Source: Shimia ponticola (GTDB lineage: Bacteria; Pseudomonadota; Alphaproteobacteria; Rhodobacterales; Rhodobacteraceae). From it: a DNA stretch of 64,000 nucleotides. This document shows positions 27,488 through 35,841 of the stretch, piece by piece. Made by a program: the position numbers and the translations under genes. Location: NCBI RefSeq assembly GCF_007995215.1, contig NZ_VCDK01000002.1:248001-312000 (forward strand), written 5' to 3'. How positions within the stretch are numbered: position 1 is the stretch's first letter; every line of letters starts with the position of its first letter. The notes beneath the pieces are model-generated. The model was not told where the DNA came from and made no database searches. It saw only the letters and a program-made list of their open reading frames with translations.

Positions 27488-27564
27488 TGGTAGGCCCGGC
27501 AGGACTTGAACCCGCAACCAAAGCGTTATGAGCGCTCTGCTCTAACCAATTGAGCTACAGGCCC
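27488..27564 (-). tRNA. tRNA with CAU anticodon (tRNA-Met or tRNA-Ile2)
   Basis: 77-base cloverleaf on the minus strand with encoded CCA (27488-27490). The anticodon loop is CTCATAA. A CAU anticodon can belong to elongator tRNA-Met or to tRNA-Ile2, whose C34 is changed to lysidine by TilS. C4-G69 and C5-G68 in the acceptor stem, TTCAAGT in the T-loop and TTGGTTGC before the T-stem resemble E. coli tRNA-Ile2 more than its elongator Met. Position 1-72 is a G-U pair. The assignment is not settled by sequence inspection alone. Confidence 0.9.
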
Positions 27565-27655
27565 ACGCTCGATTGGGGTATGCGTTGGTTCAGCGGGGGT
27601 CAAGTGGGTCTTGAGCCTCTCGAATCTGTAAGTGCAAACGATCTTGAGAGAGACC

Positions 27656-28057
27656 ATGGGAACGCATTCAGCCCTGATGATCCGCTTTTTCTGGAGGTTG
27701 CTGTTTGCCTCTGTCGCCGCGTCCGTTTTGGGGCTGGTTTTCCTGACAGTTTTTTCGGTTCAACCGCCGCCAGTTCTTGTGGCTTTGCCACCAGCCTATG
27801 CCGCATGGGACGCGGGACGCCATTACAGGCTGGTTCATGCGGCGGCGCCTGCGCAAAAGAGTGCATGGGTTTTGTCGCTCGTGTTCCTCTTTGTCTATCT
27901 CGCGACACTTGTCTTTCTATTTGGCGGCGCGATTGCGGCACAGGGTGGTACCTTGGGGTCCGTTGCTCCGTTTTTGCTTCCAGCGATCCTCTTTGCAGGG
28001 CTCTTTCTTTTGCTGATCCGCTTCATGTTTTGGCTGGGCGCGCGCCATGCGGCTTAA
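27656..28057 (+). CDS. small integral membrane protein (ABZJ_00895-like)
   Basis: 133-residue hydrophobic protein starting MGTHSALMIRFFWRLLFA, with four likely membrane helices (about 8-30, 33-52, 67-90 and 97-122) and a short C-terminus. The layout resembles the uncharacterised ABZJ_00895 family, but this is a tentative match. ATG 27656 is chosen over an upstream in-frame codon because GAGAGAGA precedes it. It lies 76 bases before purM; a shared transcript is possible, though no role in purine synthesis is evident. Confidence 0.7.
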   Translation: MGTHSALMIRFFWRLLFASVAASVLGLVFLTVFSVQPPPVLVALPPAYAAWDAGRHYRLVHAAAPAQKSAWVLSLVFLFVYLATLVFLFGGAIAAQGGTLGSVAPFLLPAILFAGLFLLLIRFMFWLGARHAA

Positions 28058-28133
28058 GCCGCAGTTGGCATTGGTGCGCACCCCTGCTACTGCCCCGCGC
28101 AAGGGATGCCTCGGGGACGAAGGAGACAGGTGA

Positions 28134-29177
28134 ATGACCGGCAAAAACGGCCTGACATACGCGGATGCAGGCGTTGATATCGACGCGGGCAACGCACTTG
28201 TCGATCGCATCAAACCCGCTGCTGCGGCGACGAAACGGTCTGGTGTCATGTCGGGTCTCGGTGGCTTTGGCGGCCTCTTTGACCTCAGGGCTGCCGGCTA
28301 CGAGGATCCAATCCTTGTGGCCGCGACCGACGGTGTTGGCACCAAACTGCGTATTGCAATCGATACCGGTGTCATGACCGGTGTTGGCGTTGATCTTGTA
28401 GCGATGTGTGTGAATGACCTGATCTGTCAGGGTGCAGAGCCGCTGTTCTTCCTCGACTACTTTGCCACCGGCAAGCTGGACAATGATCAAGCCGCCACTG
28501 TCATCGAAGGGATCGCCGCCGGATGTAAAGGCTCTGGTTGCGCGTTAATCGGCGGCGAAACCGCTGAAATGCCGGGGATGTATCCCGCAGGCGATTTTGA
28601 TCTTGCGGGCTTTGCCGTTGGCGCGATGGAGCGCGGAGCAGACTTGCCGCGGGACGTGACCGAGGGTGATGTCCTTCTTGGGCTTATGTCTGATGGCGTT
28701 CACTCCAACGGCTACTCGCTGGTGCGGCGGATTGTTGAGCTGTCTGGCCTGTCGTGGGATGCGCCTGCGCCATTTGCAGAGACCACCTTGGGCGAAGCGC
28801 TTCTGACACCGACACGGCTTTATGTTCAGCCGGCCTTGGCGGCGTTGCGCGCGCATCCGGTTCGCGGCCTGATCCATGTGACGGGCGGTGGTTTGACCGA
28901 AAACACACCGCGCGCGTTGCCAGAGGGTCTGGGGGCGGAGATTGATCTCAATGCATGGGATCTGCCGCCGGTCTTTAAATGGTTGGCGGATGCAGGCGGC
29001 ATTGCCGAAGCCGAAATGTTGAAAACCTTCAACGCCGGGATTGGCATGGTTGTGATCGTGCCCCAGTCCGACGCAGAGGCGACGGCAGCGACGCTGACGC
29101 AAGCGGGTGAAACGGTCGTTCAACTGGGCCGAGTCACGGCAGGTGAAGGTGTGCGTTACAGCGGATCGCTCCTTTGA
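28134..29177 (+). CDS. purM: phosphoribosylformylglycinamidine cyclo-ligase (AIR synthetase)
   Basis: PurM closes the imidazole ring of purines, converting FGAM to AIR with ATP. The 347-residue protein is full length and begins with the typical [16 protein letters not shown]. It carries the ATP-binding stretch [12 protein letters not shown] and the later [12 protein letters not shown] and [13 protein letters not shown] motifs. GGAGA lies ten bases before the ATG. The stop overlaps the purN start (TTGA), so the two purine steps are coupled. Confidence 0.96.
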   Translation: MTGKNGLTYADAGVDIDAGNALVDRIKPAAAATKRSGVMSGLGGFGGLFDLRAAGYEDPILVAATDGVGTKLRIAIDTGVMTGVGVDLVAMCVNDLICQGAEPLFFLDYFATGKLDNDQAATVIEGIAAGCKGSGCALIGGETAEMPGMYPAGDFDLAGFAVGAMERGADLPRDVTEGDVLLGLMSDGVHSNGYSLVRRIVELSGLSWDAPAPFAETTLGEALLTPTRLYVQPALAALRAHPVRGLIHVTGGGLTENTPRALPEGLGAEIDLNAWDLPPVFKWLADAGGIAEAEMLKTFNAGIGMVVIVPQSDAEATAATLTQAGETVVQLGRVTAGEGVRYSGSLL

Positions 29178-29779
29178 CCAAACGGGTTGCGATTTTTCTG
29201 TCGGGCGGCGGCTCAAACATGCGGGCGCTGGCGCAGTCCATGGTTGGGGATCACCCGGCGCGCCCTTGCGTGATCGTCTCGAACCAGCCTGACGCAGGCG
29301 GCATCGCATGGGCCAAAGAGCAGGGGCTGTCGACCCTTGTGGTCGATCACAAGCCGTTCAAAGGCGACCGCGCTGCATTCGAGGCTGAAATCCAGACGCA
29401 TCTTGAAGCGCATGCGCCGGATATCATTTGCCTTGCAGGCTTTATGCGGGTTTTGACGCCGGCGTTCGTTCGTCCTTGGGCCGGGCGCATGCTGAATATT
29501 CATCCGTCTCTTTTGCCCAAATATCCGGGATTACACACCCATGCGCGCGCGCTTGAGGCCGGAGATATCCAGCATGGTTGCACGGTCCATGAGGTGACCG
29601 AGGTGCTGGATGACGGCCCAATTCTCGGACAGGCGAAATTGCAAATCGGCGGTACCGCAACGTCCGATGCGCTTGCGGCGCGGGTGTTGAAGTTAGAACA
29701 TCAGCTCTACCCGCAAGTGCTGCGCAGGTTCGCGGCAGGGGACCGGACGCCCGTGATGATCCAAGACACACAAGACTAA
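29174..29779 (+). CDS. purN: phosphoribosylglycinamide formyltransferase
   Basis: PurN transfers a formyl group from 10-formyltetrahydrofolate to GAR. The 201-residue protein has the substrate loop [12 protein letters not shown], the catalytic region with [16 protein letters not shown] (His in the catalytic triad) and the [11 protein letters not shown] segment. The start is TTG overlapping the purM stop; no ATG is available nearby, and starting here gives the conserved N-terminus [14 protein letters not shown]. Confidence 0.95.
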   Translation: MTKRVAIFLSGGGSNMRALAQSMVGDHPARPCVIVSNQPDAGGIAWAKEQGLSTLVVDHKPFKGDRAAFEAEIQTHLEAHAPDIICLAGFMRVLTPAFVRPWAGRMLNIHPSLLPKYPGLHTHARALEAGDIQHGCTVHEVTEVLDDGPILGQAKLQIGGTATSDALAARVLKLEHQLYPQVLRRFAAGDRTPVMIQDTQD

Positions 29780-29858
29780 CGGTTTTGTGACACCTATAGA
29801 CTCTGGCTGCATTCCAGCGCATAGCTCGGCCAACAAGACCAAGAAAGCCTATCTGCGT

Positions 29859-31013
29859 ATGAGAACACTGACGACGACGGAAGAGCTTGCCGCGTTTTGC
29901 AAAGAGGCAGGCGAACATCCCTACGTAACAGTGGACACAGAGTTTCTGCGCGAGCGCACCTATTATTCCAAGCTTTGCCTGATACAGATCGCGCACCCCG
30001 GTGCCGAGGATGCAGCGGTTCTTGTCGATCCGCTCGCCGATGGGCTCTCTCTCGAACCTCTTTACGATCTTTTTCGGGATACATCCGTCGTTAAGGTGTT
30101 TCACGCTGCGCGGCAGGATCTCGAAATTTTTTATTTCGAGGCTGGCGTCTTTCCGCAGCCGCTATTCGACACACAGGTTGCTGCGATGGTGTGTGGCTTC
30201 GGGGAGCAGGTCGGCTACGAAACGCTTGTCCGCCGAATTGCAAAAGACAGCGTCGACAAATCGAGCCGGTTTACGGATTGGTCACGTCGTCCTTTGACAG
30301 ATGCGCAAAAGGCCTATGCCTTGGCGGACGTCACACATCTTCGCCAGATCTACGAATTCCTGGCGAGTGAGTTGGACCGGACCAACCGGACACGCTGGGT
30401 GCAGGAAGAGTTGCGTATCCTGACAGACCCCGCCACCTATGAAATCGCGCCTAATGATGCATGGAAACGCGTCAAGACGCGCACCACGTCGGGCAAATTC
30501 ATGGCTGCGGTCAAAGAGCTGGCCCGGTTTCGTGAGGCCTATGCTCAAACTCGAAATGTACCCCGGTCGCGCGTGTTCAAGGACGATGCGCTAATTGAAT
30601 TGGCTTCGACCAAACCGCGCAATCCGGGTGATCTGTCTCGCTCGCGGCTTTTGCTGCGTGAGGCCCGCAAGGGCGAAATCGCTCAAGGCATTTTGGATGC
30701 CATTTCTGCGGCGTCTGCCTATGGGCCAGAAGATTACCCTGAAGTTGATCGGTCCCGCGACAAATTGCAGGTGAACCCGGCGCTCGCAGACCTTCTTCGC
30801 GTTCTTTTGAAAGCCAAGGCGGATCAGTCTGGCGTGGCACAAAAGCTGATCGCGACTGTGGCAGACCTCGACAGCATCGCAGGTGGTGAACGGGACGTTG
30901 CGGCGCTCAAAGGCTGGCGTCGGGAAGTCTTCGGCGATGACGCATTGCGTTTGTGCGACGGTGAGGTTGCGTTGGCCGTGCGCGGGTCTAAGGTGACGTT
31001 GGTCGCGCTTTAA
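29859..31013 (+). CDS. rnd: ribonuclease D
   Basis: 3'-5' exoribonuclease that trims tRNA and other stable RNA ends. The 384-residue protein has the DEDD exonuclease motifs: VDTEFLRERTYY (Exo I, near residue 25), FHAARQDLEIF (Exo II) and AYALADVTHLRQIYEFL (Exo III), followed by one clear HRDC domain (about 205-290) and a C-terminal region. ATG 29859 (MRTLTTTEEL) matches the family N-terminus; an in-frame codon 72 bases upstream would add an unlikely leader. The last four bases overlap a convergent lipoprotein gene. Confidence 0.93.
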   Translation: MRTLTTTEELAAFCKEAGEHPYVTVDTEFLRERTYYSKLCLIQIAHPGAEDAAVLVDPLADGLSLEPLYDLFRDTSVVKVFHAARQDLEIFYFEAGVFPQPLFDTQVAAMVCGFGEQVGYETLVRRIAKDSVDKSSRFTDWSRRPLTDAQKAYALADVTHLRQIYEFLASELDRTNRTRWVQEELRILTDPATYEIAPNDAWKRVKTRTTSGKFMAAVKELARFREAYAQTRNVPRSRVFKDDALIELASTKPRNPGDLSRSRLLLREARKGEIAQGILDAISAASAYGPEDYPEVDRSRDKLQVNPALADLLRVLLKAKADQSGVAQKLIATVADLDSIAGGERDVAALKGWRREVFGDDALRLCDGEVALAVRGSKVTLVAL

Positions 31014-31477
31014 CGTGCGCGTCGAGACAGCGTATTCGTCGCGCTCGACACCTCGATCCGGGTGATCCCTGCAAGATCCCCATTGGACACGAATTCAGCC
31101 ACACTGACCCTGCTGCCCCCGCCGCCGCCACCGGCAAACGTGCGGATTTCATAGCTGAGGACGCCGCCCGATCGGGCGCGTTGAACCAACTGGGCGCTGA
31201 AGGTTCCAGCGTTGCTGGCGACACCGGTAGCCTGAACAATGGCACCGCCGGAGGTTGGGATGACCTCAAGGGACGTGACCTGTTGAACGAGTGCGCGGTT
31301 GTCGATGCTGCGAACGACCCGTCGCTCAGGAACGAGCGGCTTAATGTCTGCCGGTGCGACAGGGGCGGTATTGTCGCGGGAAAACCAATTCATCGGATTG
31401 ATCGGGCTTTCGGCCACGCGTGCGCAGCCGGCTGTCGTTGCCGCAATCAAGGTCAAAGAAATCAAAGCACGTTTCAT
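31010..31477 (-). CDS. putative lipoprotein, unrecognised family
   Basis: 155-residue protein with a lipoprotein signal: KRALISLTLIAATTAGCA, with the lipobox TAGC placing the lipidated Cys near residue 18. The mature part starts with a low-complexity linker, followed by a beta-rich domain with the Gly run GGGGGGS near residue 120. It probably faces the periplasm. I do not recognise a named family; similar small lipoproteins are common in Rhodobacterales. It converges on rnd with a four-base overlap. Confidence 0.72.
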   Translation of the reverse strand: MKRALISLTLIAATTAGCARVAESPINPMNWFSRDNTAPVAPADIKPLVPERRVVRSIDNRALVQQVTSLEVIPTSGGAIVQATGVASNAGTFSAQLVQRARSGGVLSYEIRTFAGGGGGGSRVSVAEFVSNGDLAGITRIEVSSATNTLSRRAR

Positions 31478-31611
31478 GCAGTCGTCCCCCACAAGGTGTT
31501 CCTAGCGGGTTGATGGGGCGGTGAAAAGTCCCGGCTATGGACCTTTGATTATCAGGCACATATGTCGCTGAGGCATATGCCGCGAGAGGCAACAGAAATC
31601 CAAGGACACCC

Positions 31612-32037
31612 ATGGCTCAGGAAAGCTTTGAAGACATCGTCGAAACCTTCGAATTCCTAGACGACTGGGAGGATCGCTATCGTGAAGTGATCGATATGGG
31701 CAAAAAGATGGATCCCTTGCCTGATGCCCTAAAGGTGCCAGCGACCAAGGTGGACGGCTGCGCGAGCCAGGTGTGGTTGCATCCGACCATCGAAGGGCAG
31801 GGCGCGGACGCACGCCTGAGCTTTGAAGGCGAAAGCGATGCGATGATTGTGCGCGGACTGATTGCTGTCCTTCTTGCACTCTATAACGGGCAATCGGCCA
31901 GACAGGTGCTTGAAACGGATGCTTTGAGTGAGCTTGGTCGACTTGGGTTGAATGACCATCTTAGTGCGCAACGATCCAATGGCCTGCGGGCCATGGTCGA
32001 ACGCATTCGTGAAACCGCTGCCGCACAGGTCGGCTAG
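31612..32037 (+). CDS. sufE: SufE family cysteine desulfuration protein
   Basis: SufE accepts persulfide sulfur from SufS and delivers it to the SufBCD Fe-S scaffold. The 141-residue protein has the conserved sequence around the acceptor cysteine, VPATKVDGCASQVW (Cys50), and the helical RGLIAVLLALYNGQS segment. AAGGACACCC precedes the ATG. It is not next to the suf operon here and ends in a four-base overlap with the convergent DUF1638 gene. Confidence 0.94.
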   Translation: MAQESFEDIVETFEFLDDWEDRYREVIDMGKKMDPLPDALKVPATKVDGCASQVWLHPTIEGQGADARLSFEGESDAMIVRGLIAVLLALYNGQSARQVLETDALSELGRLGLNDHLSAQRSNGLRAMVERIRETAAAQVG

Positions 32038-32669
32038 GCTGATTGCAAAGCGGTTTCCAGATCGCCGTAACCGGTGAAACGTCGTTCGAACGCCAGCCCT
32101 AACCGCGTCGCGCAATCCTGGGCCTTTTCGGTCAGGTCAGGATCATCCGTCTGGGCCTGATACACCAGCTTTTCGTAGTTTCCGAAATACATCGGAAGCA
32201 GTTCGGGGTGTTTGTCCAACCCCATCGGCCGCCACACGAAGGCATCGAACTGTTTCACCAGAAAATCGGTCAGGTAGAAGGTCGTGATGTCATCATCGCC
32301 TTTGGCCGCAAAGGCGGTATTGCCTTCAAAGAAGCTGTAGCAATGTGGACCCGCGATCATTTCGACGCCCAATTCCCTGCATTTGGTCTCTAACAATCCG
32401 CCCGTTCCGCAGTCGGCATAGGCCACGAAAATGCGATCGTATTGGTCGCGATGCTTGTGCACGGCTTCCTCGACGGCTGTGACGATTTGATCGGGATAAA
32501 GGTGAAGCTTGGCTGGCAGACAGGTCAGCGTCAGGTGTTGCCAGGCGTTCAGTTTGATCAGAGCGATGATCTCGCGCGCCAGTGCCCCGCAGGCAAGGAT
32601 CAGAACACGTCCGTCGCCCGCGCGGTCCAGCCCGGTTTCGGTTAGCTCTGTGTCAGAAATCTGTGCCAT
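32034..32669 (-). CDS. DUF1638 domain protein
   Basis: 211-residue protein of the DUF1638 family, with conserved stretches CGALAREIIAL, FVAYADCGTGGLL, GPHCYSFFEG and a run of conserved Cys and His residues that could bind metal. ATG 32669 follows AAGGG; an upstream in-frame codon is less likely. The gene follows the corrinoid protein gene on the same strand across a terminator. DUF1638 genes recur beside corrinoid methyltransferase genes. From memory, mutant studies in Phaeobacter link such a gene to B12-dependent methionine synthesis. Confidence 0.85.
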   Translation of the reverse strand: MAQISDTELTETGLDRAGDGRVLILACGALAREIIALIKLNAWQHLTLTCLPAKLHLYPDQIVTAVEEAVHKHRDQYDRIFVAYADCGTGGLLETKCRELGVEMIAGPHCYSFFEGNTAFAAKGDDDITTFYLTDFLVKQFDAFVWRPMGLDKHPELLPMYFGNYEKLVYQAQTDDPDLTEKAQDCATRLGLAFERRFTGYGDLETALQSA

Positions 32670-32717
32670 GTCGCCCTTTGTTGCCCATTGATGCCCTGTG
32701 TCGATCAGTGACAAGCG

Positions 32718-32755
32718 AAAACAAAAATGGCGTCCAGACTGTGCCCGGACGCCAT
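32718..32755 (-). terminator. intrinsic terminator after the corrinoid protein gene
   Basis: On the minus strand a perfect 9-bp stem (ATGGCGTCC with GGACGCCAT, 11-base loop) is followed by a T-rich tract interrupted by one G. It separates the corrinoid gene from the DUF1638 gene, so the latter has its own promoter or depends on read-through. Confidence 0.85.
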
Positions 32756-32777
32756 CATAACAATGATCCGCCGTGGA

Positions 32778-33482
32778 TTAACCGGCAGCCATTTGGTTGT
32801 GTTTGCGGGCGACGAACTCTTTCGCTGTTTCCACAGCAACGGCTGCGTCGCGGCAATAGGCGTCCGCACCGATGGCCTTGCCGAACTCTTCGTTCAGCGG
32901 CGCGCCGCCGACCAGAACGATATAGTCATCACGGATGCCTTTCTCGTTCATGGTGTCGATCACGACCTTCATGTACGGCATCGTGGTCGTTAGCAGGGCC
33001 GACATGCCCAGAATGTCTGGCTCTTCGGTTTCCAGCGCTTCGAGATAGTTTTCAACCGGGTTGTTGATCCCAAGATCGACCACCTCAAACCCGGCGCCTT
33101 CCATCATCATCGACACAAGGTTCTTACCAATGTCGTGGATGTCGCCTTTGACCGTGCCGATAACCATTTTCCCGACCCGTGGTGCGCCGGTTTCGGCCAA
33201 GAGCGGCTTCAGGATGGCCATACCACCTTTCATCGCGTTCGCGGCCAAAAGGACCTCTGGCACAAACAGAATACCGTCGCGGAAGTCATTTCCGACGATG
33301 GTCATGCCGCCCACGAGCGCTTCGGTCAGGACCCGGTAAGGCGCCCAGCCGCGTTCTAGCAGGATGTTCACGCCCTCTTCGATTTCCTCCTTGAGGCCAT
33401 CGTAAAGGTCGTCGAACATCTGTTGGACAAGCTCTTCGTCGTCCAGCTCTGACAGGATGATATCGTCTTCTTCGTCGGACAT
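32778..33482 (-). CDS. corrinoid (B12-binding) protein of a methyl-transfer system
   Basis: 234-residue protein with an N-terminal helical cap (about 20-100, containing VPEVLLAANAMKGGM) and a B12-binding Rossmann domain. The base-off motif is TVKGDIHDIGKNL, with His116 as the lower cobalt ligand, followed by SALLTTTMPYM and VLVGGAPLNEEFG. It resembles MtbC-type proteins and the cobalamin module of MetH. ATG 33482 is chosen over an upstream codon for its conserved acidic start MSDEEDDIILSE. With the homocysteine methyltransferase 1.3 kb away, it probably carries the methyl group in a split methionine synthase. Confidence 0.92.
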   Translation of the reverse strand: MSDEEDDIILSELDDEELVQQMFDDLYDGLKEEIEEGVNILLERGWAPYRVLTEALVGGMTIVGNDFRDGILFVPEVLLAANAMKGGMAILKPLLAETGAPRVGKMVIGTVKGDIHDIGKNLVSMMMEGAGFEVVDLGINNPVENYLEALETEEPDILGMSALLTTTMPYMKVVIDTMNEKGIRDDYIVLVGGAPLNEEFGKAIGADAYCRDAAVAVETAKEFVARKHNQMAAG

Positions 33483-33659
33483 GGGCTCTGTTCCTTTTTG
33501 CAAGCCTCACGCACTCCGCACGCGTCGCGGAGCTTGGTATACCTGCGTGTATGATGCCTTATCGGCTTAAAACGCTGACCCAATAGCGACAAGCACAGAG
33601 CCGCAACCGACCGATGCAAATGCAGCATGAAGGTTATGAGTATTGTTTCAGTTGGATAT

Positions 33660-33674
33660 GTTCCTATTTTGTTC
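33660..33674 (+). promoter_or_regulatory. LexA operator (SOS box), alphaproteobacterial type
   Basis: The sequence GTTCCTATTTTGTTC is exactly GTTC-N7-GTTC, the direct repeat bound by LexA in Rhodobacterales. It ends 13 bases before the ATG of the radical SAM gene, a normal place for a repressor site over the promoter. Confidence 0.75.
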
Positions 33675-33687
33675 TAAAAACTGCGTC

Positions 33688-34755
33688 ATGCCGATTCAGT
33701 CAAACAAACCTAGCAGCCGAGGCACAGGGCTGAACCCATCAGGTCGTTTCTCAACGCGAGAGGACAGCGTTTTTGACGATGGTTGGGGCTTTGAAGAGGT
33801 GGCGCCAATCCGGACTGAGCTGCGCACCGAAAAAGCGCGCCGCATCATCACGCGAAACACCTCTCCTGATCTCTCGTTTGATCGGTCGGTCAATCCCTAT
33901 CGCGGGTGTGAGCATGGCTGCATTTATTGTTTTGCGCGGCCCACTCACGCCTATTTGGACCTGTCTCCGGGTTTGGACTTCGAAACAAAGCTGACGGTGA
34001 AACCAAACGCGCCGGATCGGCTTGCGCGGGAACTGTCTGCCAAGGGTTACACGCCGGCGCCGATGGCGTTCGGGACCAATACAGACCCTTATCAGCCTGT
34101 CGAACTGAAGCAAAACGTCATGCGCCAATGCCTTGATGTTCTGCGGGATTTTCAGCATCCGGTTATGATCACGACGAAAGGGGCGCTAATCGAACGCGAC
34201 CTTGATATCTTGTCCGATCTTGCGGCGAATTCCCTTGTGTCGGTCGGGATTTCCGTGACGACGCTGGACGCCCGATTGTGCCGCCAAATGGAACCCCGCG
34301 CGCCGTCACCCGAACGGCGATTGAAGGCGATTGAACGGCTGGCGGACGCAGGCGTTCCGGTCCGGGTGCTGGCCTCGCCCATGATCCCGGGGCTGACCGA
34401 TCATGAGTTGGAGGCAATCCTCACGGCTGCGCGGGATGCAGGCGCGAGCGCGTCGTCGTGGGTTTTGTTGCGGCAGCCATTCGAGGTCGCTGAGCTCTTC
34501 AGGGATTGGTTGCAGGCTTGTGTGCCCGATCAGGCAAACAAGGTCATGGCGCGCATTCGCGAAAGCCATGGTGGCATGGACTATGACAGTAAGTGGTTCA
34601 AACGCATGCGCGGCGAAGGGCTATATGCCAAGATGATTAGCCAACGCTATAAAGTGGCGGTGCGTCGCTTGGGCCTTTCGGAAAGCGGCCCGAACCTGAG
34701 AACGGACCTCTTTCATGTGCCGCCACGGGCAGGCGATCAACTGAGCCTGTTTTGA
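33688..34755 (+). CDS. PA0069 family radical SAM protein (SplB/COG1533-like)
   Basis: 355-residue radical SAM enzyme. The cluster-binding cysteines are Cys74, Cys78 and Cys81 in YRGCEHGCIYCFARP, followed by a TIM-barrel core (for example APMAFGTNTDPYQP and LASPMIPGLTDHE). The family is related to spore photoproduct lyase and is annotated as DNA repair photolyase-like, but its reaction is unproven. ATG 33688 lacks a strong ribosome site; in-frame codons upstream would place the LexA box inside the gene. The LexA box ties it to DNA damage. It converges on the homocysteine methyltransferase gene, six bases away. Confidence 0.88.
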   Translation: MPIQSNKPSSRGTGLNPSGRFSTREDSVFDDGWGFEEVAPIRTELRTEKARRIITRNTSPDLSFDRSVNPYRGCEHGCIYCFARPTHAYLDLSPGLDFETKLTVKPNAPDRLARELSAKGYTPAPMAFGTNTDPYQPVELKQNVMRQCLDVLRDFQHPVMITTKGALIERDLDILSDLAANSLVSVGISVTTLDARLCRQMEPRAPSPERRLKAIERLADAGVPVRVLASPMIPGLTDHELEAILTAARDAGASASSWVLLRQPFEVAELFRDWLQACVPDQANKVMARIRESHGGMDYDSKWFKRMRGEGLYAKMISQRYKVAVRRLGLSESGPNLRTDLFHVPPRAGDQLSLF

Positions 34756-34761
34756 TTAGGC

Positions 34762-35772
34762 CTAGGCAGCGCGGCGGCGGCGTCTGGTGCGCGTCGGCGT
34801 TTTGCCTGACGTGCCATCGTCTTCGGACGAAAAGCCACCCAGTGCGGCGGCAATGGCATCAAGCGTGGGCGCGGACCCTTTTGGTGTGGTTTCGAGGGCT
34901 GCACGCATTTTTTGCAGGTGGTCCGGTGTCGTGCCGCAGCAGCCGCCAATGATGGACGCGCCGCAGTCTCGGGCAAGAACAGCGTAGTCTGCCATCAACT
35001 CAGGCGTGCCGTCATAGTGAATGTGTCCGTTGTGATATTTTGGAATGCCGGCATTGCCCTTGGCGATCAGCGGCAGTGTTGGACCCGCCGACGCAAAGCC
35101 CAGCACGGTGCGCAACAGATCGGATGCTCCAACACCACAATTCGCGCCAAAAGCCATCGGTGGATTGGGTAGTTTGTTGACCATTTTGACCATATGAGGG
35201 GCCGTCAGCCCCATCATAGTGCGTCCGGCAGTGTCAAAGCTCATCGTGCCGCACCAAGGCATGTCTGCGAGCGCAAAGGCCTCTGCCGCCGCTCTGAATT
35301 CCTCCGCGGCAGAAATCGTTTCGACCCACAGCAGGTCAGCGCCGCCTTCTTTGAGGCCCTCTGCCTGTTCGTGGAACATCTCAACAGCGGCCTCGTGGGT
35401 CAGTTCGCCCATGGGCTGCATGATTTCGCCTGTCGGTCCGACCGAGCCCGCAACAATCACAGGGCGGTCCGCTGCATCGGCGATCTCACGGCCAAGTTCA
35501 GCCGAAATGCGGCTGAGTTCGCGGGCGCGGTCGCCTGCATCATGCAGTTTGAGCCGTGCACGGTTTCCGCCGAAGGAATTTGTCAGGAAGAGATCAGAGC
35601 CCGCATCAACGGCACCCTTGTACAGCGCGCGGATCGCATCGGGTTTGGTTTCGTTCCAAAGCTCGGGCGCATCACCGGCCTCAAGGCCCATGTTGAACAG
35701 GTTCGTTCCGGTTGCGCCATCGGCCAAAACCCAGCCCTGAGTGTCGAGAAGGGTGTGAAGGATATGGGCCAT
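34762..35772 (-). CDS. homocysteine S-methyltransferase-domain protein (betaine-homocysteine methyltransferase-like)
   Basis: 336-residue protein with a single homocysteine-binding barrel. Zinc ligands are Cys212 in GANCGVG and Cys278-Cys279 in GGCCGTTP, and the N-terminal ADGATGTNL contacts substrate. It lacks folate, B12 and reactivation domains of MetH. The C-terminus ends in a basic tail (TRTRRRRRAA). The usual label is betaine-homocysteine methyltransferase, but with the corrinoid protein and DUF1638 gene next door it may supply the homocysteine part of a split methionine synthase. ATG 35772 is preferred to an upstream codon. A terminator lies in its leader. Confidence 0.88.
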   Translation of the reverse strand: MAHILHTLLDTQGWVLADGATGTNLFNMGLEAGDAPELWNETKPDAIRALYKGAVDAGSDLFLTNSFGGNRARLKLHDAGDRARELSRISAELGREIADAADRPVIVAGSVGPTGEIMQPMGELTHEAAVEMFHEQAEGLKEGGADLLWVETISAAEEFRAAAEAFALADMPWCGTMSFDTAGRTMMGLTAPHMVKMVNKLPNPPMAFGANCGVGASDLLRTVLGFASAGPTLPLIAKGNAGIPKYHNGHIHYDGTPELMADYAVLARDCGASIIGGCCGTTPDHLQKMRAALETTPKGSAPTLDAIAAALGGFSSEDDGTSGKTPTRTRRRRRAA

Positions 35773-35786
35773 GGAACGCTCCGCAG

Positions 35787-35817
35787 AAAACAAAAGGGGC
35801 TTCCCACTGGAAGCCCC
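35787..35817 (-). terminator. terminator hairpin in the leader of the homocysteine methyltransferase gene
   Basis: On the minus strand a perfect 9-bp stem (GGGGCTTCC with GGAAGCCCC, 4-base loop) is followed by TTTTGTTTT. It lies only about 15 bases before the ATG, too close for a separate standard promoter in between. Either it ends DUF1476 transcripts with read-through, or it works as an attenuator for the methyltransferase gene. Confidence 0.8.
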
Positions 35818-35841
35818 CGCTGTTTACGCGCGCGCGAAACA

